Shown here one piece after another: positions 21,279 through 33,958 of a DNA stretch of 64,000 nucleotides. The stretch comes from Termitomyces sp. T153 (Eukaryota; Basidiomycota; Agaricomycetes; Agaricales; Lyophyllaceae), in contig JACKQL020000011.1 in NCBI GenBank assembly GCA_018296165.2, forward strand, positions 248,001 to 312,000. The letters are read 5' to 3'. The notes below the pieces were generated by a model. It was not told where the DNA came from. It did not search any database and saw only the letters and a program-made list of their open reading frames with translations. Numbering within the stretch: position 1 is the stretch's first letter; each line of letters opens with the position of its first letter. The translations under genes and the position numbers were made by a program.

Positions 21279-22811
21279 CTATTGCGGAGGCGCTTCAGAA
21301 GCCTGCTTATACTGTTGTAGGCGCAATCTGTGAAATCCCGCATTAGTAGTATGTTTACTTGGCAAGGTAAATTGACGTACAGGTTACGAAGCAGCATTAA
21401 TATTGTAACTTTTCCGATAGTTGGGATATACAACGATGCCTGAAAATGCTCATTAGATAACCAAAGAATGCATGGCACAGCAAATAATATACCTTCTCGC
21501 GTACATCCTTCTCGAAATTCTTTTCTGAAGAGACATTAACGCATACGCAGCCATCTTTGAGCCATTCAGTTTTGACTTTGTACGTGGCACTTGGAACGGC
21601 AGACACGACGACGTCTGACTGGGCCAAACATTCTTGTAAGGTAAGGTTGCTCGGCCGGACGACGTGTCGTGGGTGGTAGCGACGTGTAGCCTCGGACTCC
21701 GTGGAGCTGGTCACGCGTGGCCGTTTCGTGTATTCCTAAAAGTAACGGCATCACACGACGCGTTGATTATCTCTTGAAAGTGCTCCTCACCTGTATCGAG
21801 TCGATGTCGACGGAAAATACACGCGCACCATCGTTTGAGAGCAGCGCTGCCAGTGGGCGACCAACCACTTCGGATCTTTTGGGGGTTCAACTCCCTATTC
21901 ATTCGTGCAGGGAGAGTAGTGATACACACCGATTGATCACAGTGATGATTTTACCGTAGGCGCGATCGCCGTATGGGAGGATGGAGTTGTAAACTCGAAC
22001 GTACTCGAGGCATTTGACGATCGCGAGGGGTGTACAAGGTATGATCGACTTGACTGTTCCAGCGGGAGGTTGGTCGGACTCTAGAGCCGCTACCATTGGG
22101 GGAATAGGTGGTATAGCAGATAGCAGGGAACTAGGCTTGATGAAACGGATGCTAGGGCATCGTTTAGTAGAAGCAGAGGTGAGAGATAGTTCATAAGATT
22201 CTCACTTGTGATATAAGTTGTAGTGGAACTTGACATGGAGACCTTCAACATCTTTGAAGGGAGACACAATCTGCATGAGGATAAGCAACAACGAAACAAA
22301 TTCTGGCCGAGAGTATCACCTGCTGAAGGTAATGGTCCTGATAATCTCATGGTCAAATCTATCGTTCACCGCTTCATAATGGACTCATCAAACCTGCTGC
22401 GCCCCGAAAATCGGAAAGTACACCTTTCAAACGCAACAAAAATCACAATAAAAAATCTTTATCGATGGCTTCATCTCTCAAAGTAGGCAGAGTGCATACC
22501 ATAATGCCGTCCACACCCTCATCCTCATTCGCTTCGATGATCGCCTCTTCTACACCTTCTCCCTCCCCAAGATCGGTCGACACAGCCGCTCCAGTCTCCT
22601 TGAGCACAAAATCAAATCCAAGATCGGCGCACTGCTTCTTGGTAAATTCGGCATAGCTCCTGCTGGGTGCAGACGAAGTCGCAAGGATTCCGACGAGTTT
22701 CGGAGGACGCGTGCTTTGAGTGAGAGTTGTCTTGACTTCGTCTCGGAAGGTAGCTGCTATAGGATCAGCTTTCAGGAGAAGACCTTTGCCTTCGTTTGCT
22801 GGTGAAGCCAT
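21279..22811 (-). CDS. MTD1: Methylenetetrahydrofolate dehydrogenase [NAD+]
   Basis: Cytosolic NAD-dependent oxidation of 5,10-methylene-THF to methenyl-THF in one-carbon metabolism, supplying purine synthesis. Starting at Met 22811, about nine short exons read through in phase. Exon 1 (22811-22500) covers the N-terminal domain ending in DEGVDGIM. Two very short exons, VYFPIFGAQQ (22423-22394) and DHYLQQ (six codons), come next, then KDVEGLHVKFHYNLYHK. SIIPCTPLAIVKCLEY and YGKIITVINR lead to the Rossmann domain, with VVGRPLAALLSNDGARVFSVD and SDVVVSAVPS. The last exon gives LLRLQQYKQASEAPPQ and the stop at 21281-21279. Order and motifs match yeast Mtd1 throughout, including PCTPLAIV and the GKVTI.MLLRN C-terminus. 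It is not the trifunctional Ade3-type enzyme, as no formyl-THF synthetase domain is present. Confidence 0.95.
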
Positions 22812-24523
22812 CAGTGTTGCGCACAGAGTGAGTGTCTGAGGCCTGGACTAGGAAAGGAGACTCAATTTTCGTAAATTTCCGTCTAGTCAAATTTAGGATT
22901 TAGATAGGCCGATAAATCTAATCTGATTGCTCGCCGGGCCGTTCACGTGTCTTTTTCGATTTCACCCAGTGAGGATTTCATCCGTGAAGGGCGCCCTGTT
23001 TGGCCGCAACGCCCGCTACTATCTGGACTCCATTCCATTGTGACAATTCTGTTGCAGCCCTATACATAACATCTTCAAGTTGCTCTGACATTACTCACCA
23101 TTTCTTATTCCTGTTCAAAAATTGTCGTTTAATAGTTATCATTTAAAAATCACATTGTAAACATAAGCCGTTTAATTCATGTTCGCGTTTGTTTCTCTTT
23201 CTGTTCAGGGGGGGGCAGTTGGCTTTAAACGGGTCTAGACTACAGTTCTATGAGCACGTGACAAGTATGTAGAGTAAATTATTCAAGGCAAGTTCAATCC
23301 TTCTACATTGGAGCTTGCGCCCTGCCTATGTCCACAATCACACATCAACATAATGTTTTCTATAATGTATACTGCACTTGTTTACTCCAGTTTAAACTTG
23401 TCATTCTATCCAGCCAAGCCAAAATAGAAAGATAACATCTGCCACAGATTTTTGCGGAGAGCCTGGTAAAAACAGAAGCATGAATATGGAATATTGAATT
23501 GCCAACCAACAAGACTAAATTCCCATCAGAAAAAAAAAACAGAATGGACCTCAGATAACATTGGTTCTGAGGACAAAGGGTAATAGCATGCAGGTAGAGG
23601 AAAGATGGACATTGTTGCAGTAGAATATTGAGTCAAAGGACATGTGCATGGGCAAAGGGGCATATGAAATGACGGATAAAATCACATGTGATACACAGAG
23701 AAGACAAAAGACATACCATTTGAGGAGATCAAGACAGGGCAATAGCAAGGGAAACAAATGCAAATTTTCTATTGAACAGTGGATTGCAGGTCTAGAAATG
23801 GCACAGACTGAAAGGCATATAGAAACAAAAACCAAAAAGGAAAACAATGAGCAAACAGGAAGAAATGGGATGGCCAGATCAGCAGTCCAGAAAGTGTGAC
23901 TTTTTATCTGAATCAACCTCTGATGTTTTTTTTCAATAGAGCCACAAGAAACCCACTACATAGTAGTGGGAATTTTGAGATTGTACATTTCAACTGTCAA
24001 GGGTGCCCTCTGTGGCTGCAATGCCTGCTACTCTTTGCATATTAATTATTAATCTAAAGTACTAAGGTAAAATAAATGATGATTGATCTTCTTGAATGGT
24101 AATACAATGTCTTGGACCTGAACAGTTATGATGGGAAACCAATGATCCAACCAAGACCAAGTGTGTTCCATCTGAGCACACAGTAACCACTGCCTGCCTA
24201 CACACATGCAAGTGGTGTCTGTTGCATTCAAATGAGTGACTGACCCATCCTCTTGGGATACACCAGACTGGATAGCAACCTTCAATATAATGACAATGAC
24301 AAAGACAAGCAACTGCAAAGTATACCACACCATTGGATAATGTTTACAGATATAATACAGCAATGCAGGGAAGCAAGATTGGAAGCCAAACAGCAGGATG
24401 AGAAGAGATCAAACTCAACACCTGGGTCAGCAAATCATCAATCAAATTGAGAGATAAATCATAACCAGATAGAGTTGAAGGAAAACAAACTTGAACCCAA
24501 TCAGCAATAGCTGTGTACACTTC
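22812..24523. other. Intergenic region with degenerate repeats, becoming CpG-poor
   Basis: No gene is supported. The first ~450 bp have normal CpG content and presumably include the MTD1 promoter. From about 23280 CpG nearly vanishes. A diverged repeat (23440-24040) shares blocks with 45690-46200 on the other side of the retrotransposon nest. A ~55-bp segment at 22976-23030 recurs at 23988-24042 with C-to-T-type differences. Bases 24519-24523 (ACTTC) are the left target-site duplication of the outer Gypsy element. Confidence 0.6.
23440..24040. repeat. Diverged ~0.5-0.6 kb dispersed repeat, copy A
   Basis: It shares GGTAAAAACAGAAGCATG...ATATG near its left end and TATCTGAATCAAC...CCACAAGAA.CCCACT near its right end with the copy at about 45715-46190, in the same order and orientation. 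Its right part contains a perfect hairpin, CCCACTAC-ATA-GTAGTGGG (about 23954-23972). The middle is only loosely alignable by eye. No open frame of note is present, so it could be a MITE, solo LTR or SINE-like relic. Confidence 0.5.
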
Positions 24524-24749
24524 TGTAGTGGTACTGTGACTATATCACCATTGTGATCTGCCATATCTAATCTTCCTTATTCAATTCAGTAAAATTTACT
24601 TATTGTATTCCAAATCCCCCTGTAGTATAAAAGGCTTTGGAATAGTTGTATTGAGTAGCTTCTTGCAAATATAGGACTTAGAACAGTTCTATCATGAGAC
24701 TCCACTTAGTGTGACCATACTCTGCTCTATTAGGCAGACTACCAATACA
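24524..24749 (+). repeat. 5' LTR, outer Gypsy
   Basis: A 226-bp LTR beginning TGTAGTGGTACTGTGACT and ending ACCAATACA, with AGTATAAAAGG as a TATA-like promoter box at about 24625. It aligns end to end with 45224-45449. Mismatches are mostly TG-versus-CA pairs. Confidence 0.93.
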
Positions 24750-25002
24750 TATTTTGAACTTATAACAGTCCTAACACACTTCACAACTTGTCTACAGTGG
24801 GTTTATGCAGCTTGATCAACTGTGAACATCCTAGTGGTGAGTCCAAAAAAAGTTCTCAATGAATACTGACATAGAAAACAACCATTATAACTTCTGCCTG
24901 AGACCATCCACTGTGCAAAACATGGGGACAGTCACTAGGATAGGGGAAGCTTCTGGTAACAGACCTGCAACCACTTGTCCTTGACACAGCTGTGCACAAA
25001 GT

Positions 25003-27060
25003 ATGGAACCCCTTGGGCCCATCTCCATTCCAGCAGAGGAAAAAGTGTTGGCAGCTCTGGCAGACACCAAGGAAACTGCCTCAGTGGAGACCTCAATCAC
25101 TGATATTTCAGATACATTGTTCCAGACAATGTCAGAAGAGATGTTAGAAGGGATTAAAACTGAGTCATCCACTAGTGACAGTGATATGTTAGATGGTTAT
25201 AATATAAACAGAGAAATTCCAATCCCACCTTCTACTATGACAAACTTGTAGGATAGAACAGGAGTGACTTAAGAAAAGCCTTGCCAATGGGTGGAGGCTG
25301 AGGGTACTCACAATGAGGGCCAAGGAAACCCATGGAAAGAAGTAGGAGAAGAAAAAAGGGGGCTGGAGACCCCAACTGAGGAATGGGGACATGACAATGT
25401 GACTACTCACTGAGATAAAGGCAAAGGGCCAGCTCCCCTTGAGTGGGGAGCCATTCAACTATCAGAAGACAAAGTCAACCCAGGGGTACAGTGTCAGATA
25501 ATCTAGGCATGTAGTATAAGGAGGGATGAACCCTCAACTCTACTAGAGCCAGACTCCAAATTGACTGAACATGATAAAGAGAAACAAGACACTGCCAAAC
25601 ATGGGAAGGATAAGATAACCCACAAAGAACTGCGGGATTGCCTGCATCAGAAATGGGCACCAAAACAAGATATTAGTTAGCTCAGGAAGGATCTAAGGAA
25701 GGAAACAAAGAATAAGAAAATAAATGGGCACTCAGAGTCAGAACCCATCTTGGATGAGCTCTGGGACATGATAGGCAAAGTAACCCAGAGAGCATGTGAA
25801 GTAAGAAAACATGAAGGGAAAGAAGGCCCTGCTAGGAGGCTTAGACCTGTAAATCAGATTAGCAAAGACAGTGTGCTAGGCTGTGCCTTTGACCAAATGA
25901 GGAAAAGGGGGGGCTCAGACTCATCCAAGCCACCTTCCTTGAGCTCATCAGATTCATCCAACAGTTTGGACAACTCTAGCTCAGAAAGTGGAAGCAGCGA
26001 TGACACCTCCCTAACTTCAAGTAATAAAAGTAGCACCAAAAGTTCCTCTTTCAGCTTCTCAGGGAATGATGAAAAGCAATGGGCTAGGTCCAGAAGGAGG
26101 GTAAGCAAGAGTAAGCATAGCAAGAGAAAGAGGATGGCACCAAAGTCACTGATCAAACCAACACCTCCATTCAAATATGGGGGTGCCCCTGACTTGCAAG
26201 CATTTTCACAGTTCATGATGCACTGTACATCATATGTAAAGTATGGCCTGGTGCAGAGGGAGCATCAAGTGCTGGTCATTTCCAAATTTCTGACTGGGCA
26301 TGCATGGACTTTCTATTTACAAGAGGTATCCAGGGCCCCCAAAGACTGGACAATGGAGGAATTCTTCAAAGAACTGTTTAATGATTGTTTCCCCATCAAT
26401 TATAGAAATAAGCAGAGATATAAATCACAACATCTGCAACAAGGAAAGATGACAGTTTGCAATTACATGGGAGAACTGCAAGAACTTTTCACCATTGTAG
26501 GGTTGACCAACAGTAAAGAAAAGGTGGTAAAGTTGTTTAATGGATTTTGTACCTCCATCCAGCATAAGCTCTACTGCATGGGCTTAAACCCAGAAACTTC
26601 TTGTTGGAAGAAAGTAGTGTCAAAGGCAGAGTTTATTGAGATGGCAGAATTAGTGGACCTTGGCCCTGACACCTCTGAAGTAAGTTACTGCCATAATAGA
26701 GACTACCTCCAGAACAGAGGGCAAAGCTCCAGGGACCACCCTGGCCAGAAAGAAAAAGGGTCAGCAACTGTCCATCCACAAGAAAAGAGAAAACAAAGCC
26801 CCTCACCTTTGAGCATTGGTAAAAAGACAAACAGATCCCCAGCTTACTCTGCAAAGCAGGGTACCTCTAGATACCAAGAGCACCACAAGTACAAGGGGGA
26901 CAGTGCCTGGCCTAAAAGGGCAGAGGACCACAAGCACCTATCCAAAGAGGAAGAGGACAAGTACCAAGCACAGGATTGGTGCTTTGGTTGTAGAGAAATG
27001 GGGCACTTCTCCTGAAATTGTCCTAAGAATAAGTCAATATCAAACAAGATAAGCAAACCC
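25003..27060 (+). pseudogene. Outer Gypsy gag, degenerate
   Basis: An N-terminal block (25003-25251) ends at a stop and is followed by ~500 bp of interrupted sequence. A long open block (25750-27015, 421 codons) then has a Ser-rich acidic stretch (about residues 55-100), a basic patch and a capsid-like domain. That domain starts near IKPTPPFKYGGAPDLQAF and includes the FLTGHAWTFYLQEV helix. The C-terminus holds a CCHC knuckle, CFGCREMGHFS-stop-NC, where a TGA splits the zinc knuckle itself. The gag of the left-edge Gypsy element shares the same architecture. Confidence 0.82.
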
Positions 27061-28857
27061 TCCAGGTTAAGATCTTACAGTGTGAAGGTAAACCTATGGA
27101 AAGTAGAGAGACTTTAGGAAGAAGCACTTGGCCAGACTACTGAGGGACTATCTATTGGTATGATAACAATTCTATAGTTAGCTAATGAGGAATCAAAAAT
27201 CTCTCTAAAAAGCACATACCCAAAAAGGCCCCCAGATGCAAGCGAGGAGGCAGGAGACTACTATGATCCTGTGGAATTAATAGACCCTTGGGAGTTTGGA
27301 GAGGATGAGAACCTGATACCTGTCAACAACTCAGAAGAAAAACTAGCATTAGTTCTTGAAGAAGAAAGAAAGTTTGGCAGACCAAGGTGCTTAGGCAGTG
27401 CACTCAAGCAGAGGCTGAATCATGACTTAGAATGGCTTCAGCCATACCCAGGTGACCCTGCCAATGTCCTACAGTATTGAGGGAGGCAATTTACATCTAC
27501 TCAAATGGAGGAAGGTATAATACACATCTAGGATGCTGTGTGGGAATGAAAAACCACTATTCCCTATGAGTGGGTAGCAAATCCATCCTTTGAGATTGGT
27601 GCCCAATATGCTTTGGAGTGTAGTGTAGTGATGGGGGCTCCCCTCTCTAGGAGCACTTAGTATGCACTGACCCTAGTGACTAACATGTGAGTCTGGAATG
27701 CTGGTATGGTCTTAGGTTTGGGTGATCCTTACCTTCCATAAGAGGAAAATGCCTACCATAAAGTGCAGCCCCAGTTCTGCATGGTGAGAGATGACCCAGA
27801 TACCTGTCTGGTGGCAGACAAGCAGATATGGTTTGTGACTAGAATACAGGCTAAGCATCTGGTAAACCACCACTTCAACATCTGTAAGTGATATGCTAAG
27901 AAGGTCAGGCAGGCCTTTCCTGATGCAAACAGCAGTATTTGGAAAGAGGATACCTGCCTGGGATCATTATGGAAAGCACAAGCTAAACCCAAAACTTTGG
28001 CTAGTCCAGAGGAGGAACTGCCAGAAGTAGAGAATCTTGATGTTATAAAGTCAAATGAGGTCAGGATGCTTGAGCTGTGCAACCAGCAAATGGAGTGAGG
28101 GATGTACTCCACCATCCAAAGAAATAATGTTAGGATTAAAAATGTAAGTTATAAAGTGCCCAAACTGCTTGTTGTAGTAATCAAGCTGAACAGATACCTG
28201 GTTCATGCCTTGTTGGACTTGGGATCATTGGAAGACTTTGTCTCAACTACAACTGTTGAACAGCTGAAATTAAAATGCATTGAACTTAGTGAGCCCTTAT
28301 CAGTCCAATTGGCTATGCAGGGATCCTGTTCTAGGATAAACTACAGTGCCACCATGCAATTCAAATATCAAGACATATCTAATCAAAGGTACTTTGATGT
28401 TATGAATCTGCAGGGTTATGATGTCATATTAAGTACTCCATGAATATATTAGCATAGAGTCACCTTTGGACTTAACCCCACCCAGATTGTAGTGGAATGC
28501 ACAATAGCTACTCCCATGGTGGAAGGTGTTGGGGTATCTCAACTAGCATCCAGGGCAATAAAAGCCTACAAGGGAAACCTTGATTTAGTAAGACAAGAAT
28601 TACTAGATTATGCAGCCCTACTGTGCAAGAGAGCAGGAGATACCCCCCTACTCCTGTTGAGAGCCATCAATTATGAGATTCCATTGATTGATAAAAGCAA
28701 AATCTATTCCTGGAGACCATCATGCTGTCTAAATGCTCTGAAGCCACAGTGGGATGCCAAAAGGGCAGCCTACATCAAGTCCAGTTGTTGGAAGATTGTG
28801 ACAGTGGGAAATGCTATGCCCATGATGTTTCTTAAGAAATCTGGGAAACTGAGGGAG
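27060..28857 (+). pseudogene. Outer Gypsy gag-pol linker, protease and start of RT
   Basis: Between 27060 and 28100 the frame is repeatedly broken, with an acidic open piece at 27271-27480. At 28102-28443 a retropepsin-like domain is visible: HALLDLGSLEDFVS is in the place of the usual A-L-x-D-S/T-G-A-S/T active site, followed by the YDVILSTP flap-region motif. Here the catalytic D-S/T-G triad reads D-L-G. Bases 28492-28857 give the spacer and the first RT helix (MPMMFLKKSGKLRE). They stop exactly where the Copia LTR begins. Confidence 0.75.
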
Positions 28858-29179
28858 TGTTGTGATATCACATATATCACACTGTAAGTGCACCAGGGCC
28901 ACTGGCCACTCACACTTGCTTTGTTCAATTGTCCATTGTCATGGCTAGAACATATATATACAGTATAGTACTGACAGCACCCTCAGTTGATTATATCATG
29001 AACTGAGGGTGAGCTAGATCTATTTCTTATATTTAACTATGATAACTAATTATGTACTGTAGACATAGACTAATTATCTGTAATTATTATAGGTACAAAT
29101 ACAGTTGATTATATCACAAACTGAGGACATAGACTAATTGTCTGTGATTATTATAGGTTGTACAGTATAGATTCTAACA
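28858..29179 (+). repeat. 5' LTR, nested Copia
   Basis: It starts TGTTGTGATATCACATATATC and ends TATAGATTCTAACA. It contains an internal duplicated motif (…TATCA(T/C)(G/A)AACTGAGG…, near 28992 and 29110) reminiscent of the LTR at 2937. It aligns fully with 33959-34288. Confidence 0.92.
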
Positions 29180-29224
29180 GGTTATGGGCCTATTGTTGCA
29201 AGCCTGAAGAAAGAATCTGATACT

Positions 29225-32200
29225 ATGCATCTTGTCTCTACCGAACTGGCTGTTTGGCTATTTGATTTACATGACAATCATGAAGAAAAACCCTTGTTAT
29301 CCCTATCAACTACCTCTAGCAATACTGAGCCTCTGATGTCAACACCTACCCCCACTGAAATCACAGAAATGCAACAGGTCAACAATTCTGCTAATCCTAT
29401 AGTTCTACCAGTGGGGAAAATTATGGCAGCTTGGATAAGTCACATTTTTGAAAAGGATGATGGCAAATGGATGGACTGGTCTATAGCATGAGCCTAAAGT
29501 TATCCATGGTACAACTATGGGAATACATTTTCAATCCACCTACCACACCCCACCAAACTTATGAACCTCAGGCCTACCAGGCTCTGGAAGGCAATAACTG
29601 CCTTGCATGCTCTTTCATTAAGAGAGCCATATTGGCATTAGAGCAGAAGCTGTGTGTGGATGAGTGGGATCCTGTCCAGTTGTGGGAGTACCTGAAGGGG
29701 CGACACGGGGGGGGCTGTACCAGTCCAACAGGTCCACCTACTTCAGGAAGCTCTTACAATGAAGTGTTCTCCATCAGAATCTCTGACAAAGATGGCTGAC
29801 ATCATCTTTAAGAAAGTCGAGCATGCATTTCAGGCTGGGGAGGTTACAAAGGAACTCTTGCAGTCGATTGCGATTCTGTTGTCATTGTCTGACAAGACCT
29901 ACGCCCACATCCGATCTATTATTTTGCAAGATCTTACAATGACTGGTGATGTGAGGAAGTATGGACCCACAGAGATCCACAAGTTTTTGGAGGGGGAGCA
30001 GACCTTGATCAACACCAACAAATCAATTCCTGTGCTCACAGACCCTGCACCAACAGCCTTTGCAGCCAGGATATCCAAATATAATTGGTTGACCTGTACT
30101 GTATGTAAGGCAAAGGGACACACAAATTTCTCCAGACATACTAAATCATGGTGTATCCTTGAGGGTGGGGGAATGTTGGGCAAGACAGTAGAAGAATCAT
30201 GACAGACCAGACTAGCATACTATGATGCACAGTAGAAGGACAGAGATTCTAAGAAGAAAACATCATGGGTCACAATAACACCAAATAGCGGAACAGCATT
30301 TACTATAGAAGGGGATTTGGAGGCAATTGCCACCTATATAGCCATGCAAGGGGGGAAACAGATGACAAGTGTGAAGCTAGAATTTGCTGGAATCGCCTCA
30401 GACTCCATTCCGACCAGCTACATTGAGGATATTGAGGCAATGGAATTTGAGACCTTGGTTGCAGTTGAGGAGGAGTGTGGATATGTCAAGCACACTCAAG
30501 AAGTCTCTGAGAATGAATCATACCTGTCTAGCTCATCCAGCATACCTCTCAATATCCTTCTATTCTACCTCAATTCCAGTGTGACAGTTCATATTTCACC
30601 CAATCAATCTGTCTTCTTGACCTTAACACCAATTCTGGACTGACAGATTTGTGGTGTGGGAGGACTAGCCATTGCTGCAGTAGGTATTGGCAGCATTTGT
30701 TTGAATATAAAAGATGGGACTCACATCACAATCAACAATGCACTATATGTTCTGAAATCTACAGTCCAACTTCTCTCTGTCAGCAAATTGGCAAAATCTT
30801 CTGGGATCTTTATAACATTTGATGATGTCAGTGCCACGTTGATCAGGAAAGACTCCAATACCATCATTGCAACCGGAAGTTTGATACTTAAAAAGGACTT
30901 GTATGCTCTCAATCTCTATCATGACCACACCTTTGCTATACATGTGTCACTCAACTTGAGAACTTGGCATAATCACCTTGGCCATGCCAATTATCAAGCT
31001 ATTCTACAAATGGCATGAGCTGGAATAATCAATGGTATTCCCAAAGCCTTTCTTGAAAAACCTCCCATATGTGATGAATGTATCCTTGGTAAACAGGCAC
31101 AAATGCCAGTACCAAAGAAATGCAAGGAGGGAAAGGGACACAAGGCTACCAGGAGGCTTGAAAAGGTCTGGGTCAACTTGACAGGTCAGGCAGCAATAGC
31201 ATCTCGTACCGGAAACATATATATTATGAATGTTGTCAACAATTATTCCAATAAACCATGGTCCATCCCATTAAAGTCTAAAGCCAATGCATTTGGTGAA
31301 CTACAAGCCTGGATTTTAGCTCGTGAAAGGGAGACAGGTGAGACCCTATGGATTTTGCATACTGGTCATGATGGGGAACTCAATGGTGAAACCCACAAAG
31401 AATGGTACAAATCAAAAGGAATCATCCTTGAAACAGGCGTGCCTTATACATCTGCCTATATAGGTAGAGTCGAGAGAATGCATTGGACCTTGATGGGAAA
31501 AGCATGTTCAATGCATATAGCAGCTAAATGTCCACCCTACCTGTGGGATGAGTTTTATTTAACAGCAATGCACCTTCATGGAAAAACAAAAACCTCAATT
31601 GAAAATGACATGACCCTGGACGAGTTATGGTACAACAAAAGACTGGACTATTCACACCTTTGTGAGATTAGATGCCAAGTGTTTGTATTAGTCCTCAACA
31701 AGCATAACCCAAAGATCTATGAACGTTCCATTGAATGTGTTTTGATAGAGTACGACCTCAACTCTAAAGCGTACAGATGTTACGAGAGATCTACCCAAAA
31801 GGTATACAGTTCATACCACATAAGGTTCATCAAAAGCCATCAAAACACATCTCAATTGCTGATAGAGACATTGACCCAGAAATCACCTGAACAACTATCA
31901 ATCAACACCATCTCAAAAGAATCATGCTCATATCTGACATCACAAGTCACCAACAAAGAAGAATCAATTGGAATTCCCAGCACAAAGAATACAGATCTGA
32001 TACACAAACATGACCCAGAACAAACCCCACCTATTGACAGGCCAAGACCTCCTTTAGAACCTAGAGACATTGATCCATTATGGCAATCCACTCAAACATT
32101 GACTCCCACACTGAAGGCTTCACCAGACAACTGAGCGGAAACACAAACTGAAAGAGCAGTTAGGGAATCAAAAGAGTCAGCCGAATGAGTTAGGGAAGCA

Positions 32201-33900
32201 TGGGTCAAGCGATGATGAGCCTTAAATGAACTTATTCAAGCTATACCTGAAATTGCTAGTGACAATATTGTGGGTGCTGACGATCTCAATCAGGTAATGG
32301 CAACATTAAGCACAATTGATGACTCCACCCCAGGGGCTGACCCGGACACTCTACAAACACTGGAGGAGGCTCAGGTATTGGCTGACTGGCAACAATGGAA
32401 AGCTTCTTACTAGGACAAAATAGATTCACTGAGGAAGATGGAAGTCTGGGAGTTAGTTCCACATGAGGATGTCCCTGCAGGACAGAAGATGTTCAAAGGA
32501 TGACCAGTTTTTACTGTCAAGTGTGATAACATGGTAGAATTACTTGACTGAAGACAAGACATGTTCTTCAAGAGTATACAATGATACAGGGAAGAGATTA
32601 TGACAAAACAACCTCACCTATAGCATGTGCAGAATCCTGGCAAGTTCTCTTATACATGACGGCAACATTGAACTGGGACGCTACTCAAGTAGACATAAAG
32701 ACAGCTTTCTTAAATGGAATCTTACCTGAGGAGGAGTGCATATACATGCAGCAACCAAAATGTTTTGAGGAGGAAGGAAAGGAAACATGGGTGTGCAAGT
32801 TACGGAGACCTATCTATGGAATGAAACAAGCGGGCTGAATTTAGAATAGAACATTGGACAATGTCATGAAGAGTCTTGGATTCCTCTGCTTGAAATGTGA
32901 AGCATGTCTGTATTATCAAAAGACTGACCAGGGTGTGGTGATCACAGGGATCCATGTTGATGACTTTTTATCTATTGCAAGTACAAAGGCAGCTAATGAT
33001 TATTTCAAGGAGCAGTTAAAAGAAAGATGGGTCATATTGGATCTAGGTACTCCTCGACATATTGTTGGAATGGCAGTGGAATGGGACCATACTCGAAAAC
33101 AAGTATTTCTATCCCAAACCACATTGATTGACTGGATGATTTCTCAATACAATCAACAAGATGCAATGCCCCTGTCAATCCCAATAGAACCAGGCTTAAA
33201 GTTGCATCACATGGACAAAACAAAGCTTACACTTGAGGAACTGGAGAAGATCACACATATTCCCTATTGTAACTTGGTCAGTGAGTTATTATGGCTAGCA
33301 ATATCAACAAGGCCAGACATACAGTACACGGTTCAACAACTGTCTCAATTCCTGGATTGCTACACCAGTACTCACTGGCATGCTGCTATAAGAGTTCTCC
33401 AATACCTCAAAGGAACTTGATTCTTACATCTATGACTGGGGGGGGATACCCCAATTAATTTGGTCGGGTTTACAGATCTGAATTGGGCAAATTGCCCAGA
33501 TACAAGAAGGAGCATCAGGGGATATGCATAGTTGTTGGGATCTGGGCTGATATTGTGGTGTACAAGGAAACAAAGAACGGTTGCAGCATCATCATGTGAG
33601 GTGGAGTACATGGCAGGATTCAAGGCAGTGCAGAAAGGCATATGGCTCAGGATAGTCATATCTGCACTAGGACAAGGAAATGACAAGGTGACAACAATTC
33701 TATGTGATAACAATTTGGCGATAAATTTCTCAGAGGACCCACTCCTCTGTTCTCAGGTGAAACACATTGACATAAAGTACCATTTTTTATAAGAACAGGT
33801 CACTTTGAATGAAATCGCTTTAAAATACATTAACACAAAGGACAATGTGGCTGACATTTTTACAAAGGCACTACCAAGCCCTCAGTTCATTCGACTATGA
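29225..33900 (+). pseudogene. Copia gag-pol polyprotein, multiply interrupted
   Basis: Gag lies around 29400-30200 and contains a CCHC-like knuckle (CTVCKAKGHTNFSRHTKSWC). Protease remnants are near 30560-30700, and a GAG-preintegrase motif HNHLGHANYQAI is at about 30970. The integrase core is 31103-31850, but the segment expected to carry the second catalytic Asp reads HTGHDGEL rather than the usual TDNGGE-type sequence. The reverse transcriptase is 32581-33420, with WDATQVDIKTAFLNG and an intact HVDDFL catalytic motif. RNase H runs to ~33890, with SSCEVEYMAGF, VKHIDIKYHF and ADIFTKALP. At least a dozen stops separate these blocks, so no polyprotein can be made. Confidence 0.88.
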
Positions 33901-33958
33901 AATATCCTAGGCTTACAGGATTTTGCATGAGGAGGAGCACACTTATAGTGAGGAGGAG

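Noticed and set aside
23642..23899. 85-codon Lys/Gln-rich frame left of the nest
   Set aside because: It lies in the CpG-decayed dispersed repeat. The second copy at 45.7-46.2 kb does not keep the frame.
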